In this document: positions 33,825 to 44,349 of the stretch, piece after piece
Numbering within the stretch: position 1 is the stretch's first letter
Layout: every line of letters begins with the position of its first letter
Assembly: GCA_020736575.1 (NCBI GenBank)
Contig: JAGPYM010000037.1
Location: 62,001 to 126,000, forward strand
Direction: 5' to 3'
DNA from: Thelonectria olida
Taxonomy: Eukaryota > Ascomycota > Sordariomycetes > Hypocreales > Nectriaceae
Length of the DNA: 64,000 bases
The notes under the pieces: model-generated
The model's input: only the letters and a program-made list of their open reading frames with translations
What the model was told of the DNA's origin: nothing
The model's database searches: none
Made by a program: the position numbers and the translations under genes

Positions 33825-35649
33825 TTAAAATGTGGACGTGGACGTCCGGCGACTATTACTCCCAACCGACGACGAGGACGACGATAGAGGCTCGCCTGAG
33901 TAATCCTTGTCCCCTGGGATGACTCGCCAGCACCAACCACACCAGCTTCTGCGAGCACCACGGACCTCGCGGCCCAGTATCCGCGCAGTACTTCCACGTT
34001 CGTCATCCCACTCCGGCACGCAGGCTCCGACGCGCACCATGCGGACGCGCTTGCGCTTGACAACACCGCCGATGCCCTCGATCTCATGGCGGTTGTAGCC
34101 CGGGCCGAGCATGGGCGAGGGCGTGCGGTCGGTGTGCGATAGGCGCAGTGACTCGAGCAAGACGTCGACGGGTGCCGGCTGGGCCTGGCCTGGCTCGGGC
34201 TCAGGGGATGTGACGACGTTGCCGTCCCGGGCGTCCTCGGCGTCGCAGTCGAGTTGCTGCTCGCGCTCTTTGGCCGCGCAGCAGTCTGCTTCCCGGCCGC
34301 AGATGACGCCTCGATCGCCGTCGCCGATGCCAGTACCGAGACCTCCAAGGATCTCGCCGTATTGGTTGCGCCAGCGCCAGATACTAGGCAGTGTTAGTCG
34401 ACTGGATCACGAGGTGCATGGCCGTGTGTCATGGGTCATGGAGACTTACCGCTGATACTCGCTATCGGCGCCACGGATACTTCGCCCACAGGGCTGGCAC
34501 AGCCATACACCCTCCTCGTCGCACCGACATACGGCGCGCTGGACGGACTCCGAAGTGACCGGCAGTTCTGGGTCAAGAGGCGGCTTTATCAACGTGGCGA
34601 TTGGGGCGTGGACACAGGACTTGCAAAGTCTCCTATGCCTCTCGCGCAAAGCGTTGGAGGCTGGAGGCTTGATGGCACAATTCTACAGACACAGGTTTCA
34701 CTCGTCAGCAATCATTGTCACGGATGCTACAGACTTCATGGCTGGGTTTCTCACAACCCATGATGGGGGACTCACCCTGCAGATGACCTCGCTGCAACGA
34801 CGGCACTCGCCAACCAAGTCGCGGGCGCAGTCGCCAGACTTGCCGCTGTAATTGCGGCCATCCTCCATGTAGAACCAGTTACCAGCACGGGCTCGGTAGC
34901 GGAAGGTTTCGGAGGGATCGACAGGGACGGCCTCGTTGCGGCAGTGGAGGGTAGAGGCGAGCAGGATGGTGCGGTATTGGAGAAGGCCATGGTGGATAAC
35001 GCGACAGGTGCGGGAGAGTGCATCCATGGTGTTGAGATCGATTGAGGCGGCGACTGCAATGGCGATCCTGTCAAGGGCAAAGCAGCGCCATTGTCAGCAC
35101 GCTTCAAGATTTTCTTATCATGATGTCGGCAGGGCGGGTGCAGCTCGACTCGACATGGGCAGGTCCCATGACAAGGCAATGACAACACGAGGGGCCATTC
35201 AAGAACGAGAAGCACGGGGAATTGAGAAGAAGAAAGCACAAAGGAATAGATGCAACAGGAGAGAGGGTCATGACATACGGATAGCACTGCAGAGCGTCGG
35301 TGGCGGCGCTGCGGAAGGTTGCAGACTCGTCCATGATGGCTACCGTGGGAGGGTTGTAAGAAGAGCCGTCGGGCCAGGGGCCATTCCGTCCGTTGGCGGA
35401 TAGAAGCTGGAGTTTCCTGAGCAGCAGGAGGTGTTGATGCTCCTGTTGTTGGCGTCTCAGGTGTTGCAGATGGGGGTCGTCATGATGAAGTAGCTGGCCC
35501 GGCATCGGCACCGGAGGCACGAGTTCGGCAGGGCGGTGCAGATGAGCAGCGGCGGCGGCATCAGCAAGTGCAGCAGAGGCCGCAGGCCCAGGACCAACAA
35601 TGCTGGGGCCGGCGTCGTCGTCGTCGTCCAAATCCACAAAGCGCGCCAT
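33825..35649 (-). CDS. F-box-like, cysteine-rich protein of unknown function
   Basis: Four exons: 35649-35279, 35067-34776, 34682-34450, 34383-33825; total 484 aa. Donors are GTATGT, GTGAGT and GTAAGT, and all phases agree. The N-terminal 100 residues are acidic and then Ala/His/Gln-rich with Leu runs. Residues about 125-165 (ASIDLNTMDALSRTCRVIHH) resemble a degenerate F-box. A cysteine-rich block of about 205-295 follows, with C-x2-C pairs (CRRC, CRNC, CKSC, CRCD, CQPC) that could bind two or three zinc ions. A C-terminal basic/tryptophan-cysteine segment (SWCGWCWRVIPGDKD) adds another pair. A substrate-recognition role in an SCF ligase is possible but not shown; it could equally be a stand-alone zinc-ribbon protein. 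Confidence 0.75.
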
Positions 35650-36951
35650 GGCTTCAATCGGTTGAATTGGTCTTGGGGGATGAGGGAATGAGCCTGGCTT
35701 GGCTTAGGTTGGGTGTGTGGAATATCCACTCGGCCCCAGGATCTGATAAGCGCGCGATCGTCCACAGCCCAGTTAGTTGCACTGCAGCACCGAGTGCAGC
35801 AGCCAGCAGAACAGTTGGTGTGCCCGGTGCCAGGTGCCAGGTGCCTCGTGCGTCCGAGGCTCGGCCGATGCAGCCCGGCGGTCGACGCAGCCGGGAAGCG
35901 GGAAGATGCCGGGAATGTTTAGAGGAGTGGCCGGTGGATGGACACTCGGCACGTTAATTCATGCAGTTCTAGGCCCTTTTTCCCTTTTGGATGAAGTTAT
36001 TCGCGAGGAAAGGGGGACTAGATAGGTAGTAGGAGAGAGGTTAGAGCAGCTGGACGATTTGCATTCAATGTTGAAGGTGACAAGTACACATGACAAGCAG
36101 TAAGCGTGGTTTATTTTCATCAACAATGCTTCTAGACAACCGAGGAAGAAGCGGGGAAGAATGTCGAGATGAGATGTTGGCATCAGAAGAAAACGGGGGA
36201 AAACGAACGATGAGATGAGGGGCCGCGGACGAGTGGACGCAGTTGGACGTACAGAGAAAGAGGGGATTTACGAGGGCGAGAGCGAGATCGTGAGTGTCAT
36301 TGGAGCCTTTTCGAGGCCGAATGGCATTTGTCTCATGCAAGACAGCGACAGCACGCAGCACGGGGTAACAGGGGACGGAAGACCTTGGACCGAAAGAGGA
36401 AGTAGGACTGTTTGTTGTAGGAATGAGAATCAATCGATGATGACTTTGATGGCGGCCATCTCGTCAACGGAACGTCACCTTGACTAAACTGCTTGGGGCC
36501 TTGGTAGTTTGTGGCCACGACGACGTTATTATTCACTGGCGTCACGACAGAGTTTTGGGGAAACAGGACACGGGACGTGGGCTATCGGGACACATGATGA
36601 TGATGGTTCAGTAGGAGTCTTCTTTATGAAGAATAGGTGCCTTATGATGAGTATCTCGGTAGGTACGAAGCTCGGCTGTCAGGCACAAAACAAGCATGAG
36701 GAAACATGACGGAGCTTCTGCCCCTCTATTCGACATGGACCCCCAAATTCTCTCTCGCTCTCCCCCCGTTTCGAAGTTCCTCGCCAAGCATCTTCTCTCT
36801 TCTCTTCGGGCACTTGTTCGTACATGAATAGCTTCCCTCTAGCGAGCAAAACGCCCGCTGTTGTGCCGGTGCCCCGTGGATCCGTTCCGGCGGTGACGCC
36901 TTCATCCAAGAGATTAAAAAAGAAAAAGTATGTTCCTTTCTCCTTCTCGAT
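35650..36951. other. gene-free region
   Basis: This is the leader and promoter of the F-box-like gene plus non-coding DNA. Repeated CCAGGTGCCAGGTGCC occurs near 35828-35843. No open frame with protein-like composition was seen. Confidence 0.45.
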
Positions 36952-37263
36952 TTATTGCCCTCCATGTAAATATGTATCTTTCAAGAACCTGGTGACCTCC
37001 ACCGTCACAAAACGCTCTAGCGGCATATGCAGTCCCTCCAAAATGGCCCCACGCTTCTTCCTGTCATGGGAACCATTGCAGATTTTCTCTCCCTTGAACT
37101 CATGTCCGAGCTCAACAAGCTGACGGAAAGCTTCTGCCTTTATGAGGGAAATTCTGTCAGGGGAATTGGTACATAGGCCGTGTTTTTCTCTTACGTACAG
37201 CTGACAAGCTGGTCTTTCTAATAACATGGAGAGCTGGAATTCAACGGTCCGGTCTCGGCTCAT
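36952..37263 (-). CDS. possible small hypothetical protein
   Basis: An ATG-led open frame of 103 aa begins MSRDRTVEFQLSMLLERPAC. Its composition is balanced (Leu, Glu, Lys, Arg, Phe), unlike the low-complexity frames elsewhere in the gaps, and it predicts mostly helix. There is no signal peptide, cysteine pattern or recognised domain. Upstream on the coding strand are two adjacent GATAA elements (around 37313-37322). It could be a genuine small gene, the last exon of a larger one, or chance. Confidence 0.3.
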   Translation of the reverse strand: MSRDRTVEFQLSMLLERPACQLYVREKHGLCTNSPDRISLIKAEAFRQLVELGHEFKGEKICNGSHDRKKRGAILEGLHMPLERFVTVEVTRFLKDTYLHGGQ

Positions 37264-38849
37264 ATACGAAGTTATTGCAGCTAAGCTGTCAAAGCTGCCT
37301 CTTGTTCTGTCTTATCTTATCGGGCTTTCCATGATGCCCCTCCAGTGCTTGTGCTAATAATAGAGCTCGCCGCCACCACCCATTATGTCCGAGAAAATTC
37401 AGGTACGGATCAGATCATCAGCTATGGGCCCTGATGATCACAATAACGAACCTGTATTCTCAGGGCCGGAGCCAATTTCGCCCATAAGCCTCCAGTATGA
37501 AGATGCGAATGCTACTCACATCAAGTCAATAAAGCTACTCGCATCATGGAGGTCAACAATGGCAGCTTGTAAGAGAGCCGACCTTATACCTTCACTAATA
37601 AAAACACAAAGCAAGCTATTTTTATTTTTATTTTTATTTTACCCTTACGGCATTTATACTAAATTAAATGTTTTTTAAGAATCATTAGTCCAACATATCG
37701 TCAAAAGTGCTGCTGTCTGGTCATCATGCCTCGCGTCGTCCAGTCCATGGCGAATCTAATCCGCTATGGACCTCGGGTTTTTCGGTCATACTCTATAGAC
37801 TTCTTGTTCGAGTATGTAGTAACATGAGTTTTCGGACGGTACCTTGGTCTGGGAGCCTCCTCAGATGTCGCACCAGGTGGTTTGCTGCTGATTAGTCCTC
37901 GCTTGACTCGTCTTGGGAGCTCGGATCTGGGCTATTGCTAGCAGAAGCACATGCACAACGCAATCCAGTGCCGAGACATGGACAATTTTAGGCCCTCACT
38001 CTTGGACGGTGTGGGCTACAGGTATGGCGTTATTCGCACCAAAACCGCCGCTCAGGAATACTCGAGTGTTTCAGAGTTGACGCATCCAGCCGCATACCAG
38101 ACAGACCATCGCCGAAAGGCCGATAACTAATAGATGTAAAACGGACACTGAATGTAAAGGTTGAATTTTGAAGAGCTTGGCAAATAAATGCTATTGGCCA
38201 TGACTCACTGAACCATGATTTCAGTCGATGGTGGAGTGATGTTTGTCGTGATAAGCATCCGGGATATCTCATCGAATTTCGCCTCTTCTCTAGGTCCGTA
38301 AATCCGGACCAGGGTTCATGTCCAAATGGGCCGTGATACTTGGACTTCTTCATGTGTAATGAGTAGTGCCTAGAAACATGGCTGATAGTCGTGGATGATA
38401 AAAGCAGTGTAGACCAAGTTGAATATGCCAAAGCTACTTCCGGAAAGAAAATGAGGCTCAAAATAGAGAGACTCACCTGCATTCGACTGCCGACAGAATG
38501 ATCCGATATCAAGGTGAAGCTCCGTGGAAGCCGGGATTAGAATGGAAATTGGACACACGGCAATACCCCTCCCGGCTTAGCTAGTGACGTATAGGTTCGT
38601 GGGGGGTTCACCGATTCAAACAAAACCTCCTTCGAGGCCAACTTCACCCCTTGGACTTGAGGTTTGGATGAGATATCGGTAGATGCTGGTATCGTGACAT
38701 CATGTTTCCGCGTCGAGGGCTGAGAGGATCTCGGCTAAGCAGGCATGGAACCCATCTCTCCATCTCTTATCTTCGACTTGGAATCTCTCCACTAACTGTT
38801 CGGTATTCGTAGATGGGCGAATCCAAAGGCCCGGTGGGCTGATCTCGCC
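37264..38849. other. gene-poor region with coding-like debris
   Basis: The region is more AT-rich than its neighbours, with a TATTTT hexamer repeat at about 37618-37642. On the minus strand at 38558-38475 a short protein-like stretch (PISILIPASTELHLDIGSF) ends at a good donor (GTGAGT), but no continuing exon could be joined. The right end holds the promoter and perhaps a missed first exon of the ArAE_2-type gene. Confidence 0.35.
37618..37642. repeat. TATTTT hexanucleotide repeat
   Basis: Tandem TATTTT units sit in the context GCTATTTT...TTTACCC. A shorter copy of the same repeat in a near-identical context is found at about 11740-11758. Confidence 0.7.
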
Positions 38850-41800
38850 ATGGACACTGAGGCGTTGTTGATGATGATGAAGGGTGCCCTCGTACCAACA
38901 ATTGTCATTGCCATGTGAAAACTCCCATCTCTCTCCATGTTGATGCCTCTCTAACAATCATGTCCTATATAGTTCTCAGAGCTCTGCCGTGGCAAACGTC
39001 ACCACCACCACCGGCTACTTGGCTGCTCTCATCTCAGTCTCGGCGCAATGTCTCCAGCCGCGAGCCAAGTTCATGAAAGTCATGTTCTTTTGCCTGCTCT
39101 CCCTGTGTGTCACGGCTTCCATCACATGTTTGGCCATTTATACGGCCGTCAAAGCTCGTGATCCGAAAAGCGACGAGAGGGACGATCTGTATGATAGCAG
39201 TGCATCTGCCGTGGCTGCCATCTGGCTCTTTGTCATGATCTGGTTCGTCTAAACAAGCCCCATGTCAAGTAACAGCTGACCTTAACAAACCCCGTCGTTC
39301 CAGGGTCGGAAACGCCCTGCGAGCCTGGCGCATGGCCGAGCTCCAAGACCCCATCGTCGCCTCTTCCATCTTCGCCGTCGTGGTTCTCACCCGCGCCGGC
39401 AACTGGTCCAGCACCGGCGATGGGTTCCTCTTCATCGCCCGCGTCATCAAGACGTTCCTCATTGGCTTTGGCGTCGCCGCTGGAGTTTCGCTCTTCATTC
39501 TGCCGAGAACCTGTCGCGGCGGCGTCTTCGACGACATTCGCGGCTTCGTCAAGGAGACCAATGCTGTTCTCGAGTCACTGGCCGAGTTTGTCAATACGGC
39601 TTCGCGGACCAACTTCTTGACGAGACAGAAGACGCATCTGTCAGAGGACGAGCAGCAACAGCCGTCAGATTCCAGGTTCGCGAGTGCTCGGAGTCACTTA
39701 ACGAGGGCGTCCAACACGCTCAACGCTCTCGACGCAAAGCTCCAAGCAGACTTGAAGTATTCCAGAAACGAAGTCGCCTGGGGAAAGCTGTCCGCAACAG
39801 ACTTGGATGAGATGTCGGTGCTGTTGAGGGACGTGTTGCTCCCCCTGTCTGGCATGTCGCTGCTCCCAGTCATCGTCGACAGCTTCGCTGAAGCAGAATC
39901 ACGACTCCAACCGTCAGGGCTTGCGTCGTCGAGCTCAACTATTCAAGAACAAGCGCCCATTGATAACAGCATTGATGCCCTCGCCCAGTGTCTGGGAGAT
40001 ACGAAAACGCTCGTTGGCGCTGGTCTGCAGTATTTCCTGCTTCGCTTGGAACTCACAGGGAAGAGCCCTTTCAAGAGGAGGCCATCTGATGTCGAGGCCG
40101 CAACTCGGGAGTTTGCACCAATGGGCCTAGATGTCTCGTCGCCAGATTTTGCGAGTTCATTCCAGCTCAAGACTAAGGAAATGGCCGCTGCCAAAGAAAA
40201 GCTCCGCGCAGACGGTTTCCTCGTCAGAGGCTCTACTCCCTCATCTCAGCACGAAAACAGCGACGGCGACCTTGATACGAACATGGTCATCCACCAGGAC
40301 TTTTTGCTCGTGCTGTACCTGTTTAACCTCCAGACCATGGTCCTCGACGCAACTCTCAGCCTCATCGCGTTTGCCAAGAGGAAGATGGACGATGGGACTA
40401 TGAAACGTTGGCGCCTCCTCGGCCCTGGCCATCATCTCTCACCTAGGTCCCGCAAGGAGAAAAAGGGAACTCCTCGCGGGAGTGAAGAGGCCGAAGACAT
40501 GGATCGAAACGTCCAAGGCCTCGAAGTTGTCGACCTCGTCCATCTCAAACCCGCCAACTTCCTCGAGCGCGGAAGCGACTGGTTCCGCCCGGCGGCCCAT
40601 CTCGTCGGATCGGACCTCAGCAAGTTCGGCCTGCGCGTAGCCGCCGCGTCTCTCAGCATCGGCATCGTGGCGTTTCTGCACCAGACCCACGAGTGGTTTA
40701 TTCGCCAGCGCGGAGTCTGGGCCATGATTGTCGTTGTCATTGGCATGAGTCCGACCAGCGGACAATCGTTCTTTGGCTTCTTTGCGCGCATCATGGCGAC
40801 CATTGTGGCCCTGGCCCTGAGTCTTGTGGCGTGGTACGTTGTCAACCGACACACTCCAGGTGTTATCATTCTCCTGTTTGTTGCCAACGTTATCGAGGTC
40901 AGTTCCTCCCAGCTTCACTCACATCATACTCTGAATAGGGGCTGACTGTGACTAGTACTACACGTATATCAAGAAGCCTCATCTATTTGGCCCATCCATA
41001 ATTGCCATTGTCACGCTAAACATCATCATCGCATACGAGCTTCAGGTAAGAATCTCCCTCCCTCCTCGTTTCCAGCGTCATTCTCTGAGCAGCGTTGACC
41101 GCCTTCACAGGTCAAGAAGCTCGGCATCGCCGTCGCCGAATCAGCCGGACAGCCATACTACCCCATCTACGAATTCGGCCCCTACAAGCTCGCAGCTGTC
41201 GCAGTCGGATGCGCCGTCTCCTTCTTCTGGACCATCTTCCCCTACCCCATCACGGCCAAGTCCAAAGTCCCTGCCCTCGCCGGCGGGAGCCTCTTCAACC
41301 TCGCCCGGTACTACAGCGCCACTCACGCGGCAGTCGACAGCTGGATTCACAAAGGCCACGAGAGCAGCACCGTCACTCATCCGTCTCAGGAACACACCCA
41401 CTTACGCCATCTCCTGCGCGACTTTTACAAACAGGAGCTCCTCGCGCTGAACCGGCTTCGCATGCACAGCCACTTCGCAACGTACGAGCCTCCCATCGGG
41501 GGCAAGTTTCCGAGCGCTATATACGGCGCCTTGACGGCCGGCATGCAGCGCATCCTCACCATTCTGTCGCTGATGGCGCATATGGCGCAGACAATGCCCG
41601 CGCCGTCGTTCCAAAAGCTCGGTGCACAACCGTCAGACTGGCCCTCGCACCACCTAGCCGCAGCGTGGGCGTCGACCGACTTCCAGTTCCAGGCCACCAC
41701 GTCTCTCTTCTGTCATCTGGCGTCGTCTTTGGCACACGCCGCGCCGTTGCCGCCGTTCCTCGCCGTCTCGGAGACGTTCCCGCTCATGAGACATTTGCAC

Positions 41801-42017
41801 AAGATCAACTCGGAGATGCTGCAGATGCAACACTCGTACCAGCCGGCGTTTACGGCTTTTATATCGCTGGAGCTCTTGCGGACCGTCTTGAGCCTCGAGC
41901 TGCAGAAACAAATAGAGTAAGTGTCCGACGTTCGAACGTATAAATTGCACGGGGGCTAATATTCACTTCATTAGTGAGGTTCGTCTCTTGGTAGGAGAGA
42001 CAATATTCCGCATCTAA
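38850..42017 (+). CDS. ArAE_2/BRE4-like multi-pass membrane transporter
   Basis: Six exons: 38850-38914, 38973-39242, 39304-40897, 40956-41045, 41111-41916, 41975-42017; 955 aa from the first in-frame ATG. This matches the fungal family joining a six-helix N-terminal domain (putative ER transporter, ArAE_2_N) to a C-terminal aromatic-acid-exporter (ArAE_2) domain. Seen: hydrophobic helices in exons 1-3 (KGALVPTIVIAI, GYLAALISVSAQCLQPRAKF, MIW|VGNALRAWR), a second membrane block at about residues 525-650 (SIGIVAFLHQTHEWF, GVWAMIVVVIGMSPTSGQSF), then a soluble C-terminal part. The last 43-nt exon supplies the conserved DEVRLLVGE end after a stop-mimicking junction. An in-frame stop precedes the ATG, but an upstream acceptor-like CTAAC..CGTAG (38790-38811) suggests another 5' exon, so the N terminus is uncertain. 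The substrate is unknown. Confidence 0.88.
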
Positions 42018-42257
42018 CTCATAGAAACATTTCATACGATGATGTTAACACAATGTTAGCTAGGAAGACACAAGCGGCGCAAGTGGTATCACGATTTCGA
42101 GCAAGATGGCGTTGGCTTTGGGATAAAGGATGGAATGTAAATCATAGTACATAGATAGATTTGGACCTTACAATACGTAAAAAACAAGTAGGAACCCAGG
42201 ATGAGGGGTTATGAAGCAGATTACAATCTACTCCTCTTGCCACTCATCAACTTCACC
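42018..42257. other. convergent 3' flank
   Basis: These 240 bp lie between two convergent stop codons. They presumably hold both polyadenylation sites. No gene. Confidence 0.5.
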
Positions 42258-43376
42258 CTACTGATATCGAACATCATGCTCTCCTAGCACATCCCACTCT
42301 TCACTCTTCAAATCCTTCACTATAGGACGAACCATGACGAGCGAGAGCACTTCGCAAACCTCCCTCCTCTGTTCTTTCACTCGCCAGTTCTGCGATGCGG
42401 GCTCGACCTCCTCGACCTCGTCTTTTCCAAGTCCTAGAAGCTCTTTGGCTTCGTTCAGATTCATGTGGCCAACGTGTTGAGCAAGAACCCGGAGCGTCGA
42501 CTTTCGCAACCCCAGTCCAGGCACGCCCCAACATCGCCGCACGTCGGCCGTCATGTATTGTCGCCACCACCCCTTTTCATTGTGTCTCTGCAGCTGAATA
42601 ATGGTGCTGATGAAGTGAAAGTACATGTATAGTTTGCTTGGGCGGAAGTTGTTCTTGAACTTGAGAGGTTGCCCGTGGTACTCTTTGAGGGACGAGTCCA
42701 TCTCACCCTTCCCGAGGACTATGACCTTGATGTCCTCAGAGTTCTCAACCGGCTGCAGAACAATCCGGCCACTCTCCAATGCCTCCCTGAAGTAATGGGA
42801 AACGGGTATCCCGTTCGCGGGCGCCAGCAAGTGCGTTTCTGTGTCTTCACATCGCGCGTCGCCAAGCACATGGATCGCATTGGCCTCTCCGCTGTCGGCC
42901 GGGACCAGATGAGCAACCGAGACTTCGCAGCCCCTTTTCCATCTTCCTTCTATGCAGCACCAAGCCATGGTAAAATCAAGACCCTTGTCAACCTTGATGG
43001 CCTCATACTTGTCGAGCACGAGTTCCCGGAACCGCTCCTGCTGGACCTGGTCGACGGGTTTGAAGAGATGCAGTCTCGCAGCTTCAGGCGTCTGGTAGTG
43101 CCGTACGAGAGCCATGATGTGCGCTCCCCAGTCGTCGACCTCGGCCCTTTTGTCCATGCGCTTGATGACGTCGGCGCACTCGCCCAGGATCTGGTTCTTC
43201 TGGAAGCGGAGAACGATAACGTCGCTCAGGGCTTCTGCAAACCGGTTCTCTAGAAACGCCAGCTCCTCCTGCGGGCAGCTCTGGCGTACATCAGATGATG
43301 GAGCATTGACTCTGTTCGTGAGGGATATGATCTGCCTTCTCACTTCCATTCGCGTTTTGTCGAGGGCGCTAATCAT
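42258..43376 (-). CDS. HNH-endonuclease-domain (HNH_2-like) fungal protein
   Basis: A single exon of 372 aa starts at the ATG at 43376. Residues 1-130 are helical and likely coiled-coil. The HNH region (about 140-225) follows the fungal pattern: CCIEGRW opens it, the first histidine sits in SVAHLVP, the asparagine in ANGIPVSHYF and the second histidine directly after it, followed by the strand RIVLQPVE. The three catalytic positions are therefore present, although the segment between them is shorter than in many homologues. A C-terminal acidic linker (GKDEVEEVEP) precedes a basic end. Such proteins are common and uncharacterised in ascomycetes; nuclease activity is inferred from the motif only. 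A (TCT)13 tract lies 19 bases upstream of the ATG on the coding strand. Confidence 0.8.
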   Translation of the reverse strand: MISALDKTRMEVRRQIISLTNRVNAPSSDVRQSCPQEELAFLENRFAEALSDVIVLRFQKNQILGECADVIKRMDKRAEVDDWGAHIMALVRHYQTPEAARLHLFKPVDQVQQERFRELVLDKYEAIKVDKGLDFTMAWCCIEGRWKRGCEVSVAHLVPADSGEANAIHVLGDARCEDTETHLLAPANGIPVSHYFREALESGRIVLQPVENSEDIKVIVLGKGEMDSSLKEYHGQPLKFKNNFRPSKLYMYFHFISTIIQLQRHNEKGWWRQYMTADVRRCWGVPGLGLRKSTLRVLAQHVGHMNLNEAKELLGLGKDEVEEVEPASQNWRVKEQRREVCEVLSLVMVRPIVKDLKSEEWDVLGEHDVRYQ

Positions 43377-43395
43377 TTCCTGGACCTTGATGCGT

Positions 43396-43434
43396 AGAAG
43401 AAGAAGAAGAAGAAGAAGAAGAAGAAGAAGAAGA
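43396..43434. repeat. (AGA)13 microsatellite
   Basis: Thirteen perfect AGA units on the plus strand read as TCT on the minus strand just before the HNH-protein start codon. They probably form a pyrimidine tract in its 5' leader. The tract is a natural length-polymorphism marker. Confidence 0.9.
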
Positions 43435-44332
43435 GACGTACGTAGTGAGAGTAGAAATGAAGGTCAACGGGGTAATTATCTATAGGTAGGCAAGCATTAC
43501 TCTTTTTTGGCGACGGTAACCTCCTATCGCCATCATAGGTATGGAAGGTTCCAATGAATGCTCCCGTCATAACGAGTGCACTTGTACATAAGTTTGATGC
43601 GGAACTTGCCTATCTGATGTACAGCCCACCTTGCATGTACTGCCAGTATCGGCAGCTAATGTTAAACAGAGGAGCTGATGTTGAGAGCTGGGGAGCTCAA
43701 GAGTAACTTGCCTAATGCTCGAGAGGCCAAAGCCACATCAATTGGACCTCTTTGGATAGTTCTACCTCGCCGTTGGGTCAAGTTGGACCATCTTCGAGTT
43801 CCCTTTCTTGATATCCATGTTTCCAGCTCTATGGAAGAATCACTTTGTGAAGGAGGAAAGGGAGGGTAGGGATAAAAGCCTGACGCTGGGCGTCGTGATG
43901 TTTATACGGTCGTGCATTCTTGGGAGTCATTGCACAAGTTTTATCTTTTACCTGTATCACTTCCATACACACACCGATATCGAGTACATATCCGTGCAAC
44001 ACGGCACACCAAGGTCAACTATTCCGTGTCCAATAAGTCTCTCAATTCAATTGGCAGTTACCTAGAGCTAATCCTGCTGTCCGAAACTCATTATACACAT
44101 GAAAAAAAAAACATATGAAACGACTCCTCTCCCTCCAAATAATCCCAAATAATATCCCAATATCCAACCACCGCGAAAACGCTCACAACCTGGTCCAGAC
44201 CAGACATGCTGACGCTTCGCCAAAGAAAATCAATCTCTATCTCTTTTTCGATCTAAAGAAGCCCAAGTGAACCGTGTCATTTCGTTAACATTCGTGTTCT
44301 AAACTTGCGCTTAGAAGCCGAGCATGCTGTGC
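43435..44332. other. intergenic region
   Basis: This is the promoter and leader of the HNH-protein gene and the 3' flank of the surface-protein gene, both on the minus strand. No coding sequence was seen beyond short unsupported frames. Confidence 0.45.
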
Positions 44333-44349
44333 TTAGAAGCCGATCATGC
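44309..44349 (-). repeat. imperfect tandem duplication spanning a stop codon
   Basis: Two 19-nt units, 44309-44327 and 44331-44349, differ at one base and start 22 nt apart. The right-hand unit contains the last codons and stop of the surface-protein gene (Met-Ile-Gly-Phe-stop). The left-hand unit, read in its own frame, gives Met-Leu-Gly-Phe-stop. Confidence 0.9.

Noticed and set aside
38989..39252. Separate small membrane protein of about 87 codons
   Set aside because: It begins with GTG and is exon 2 of the ArAE_2-type transporter. Splice sites on both sides restore the family sequence.
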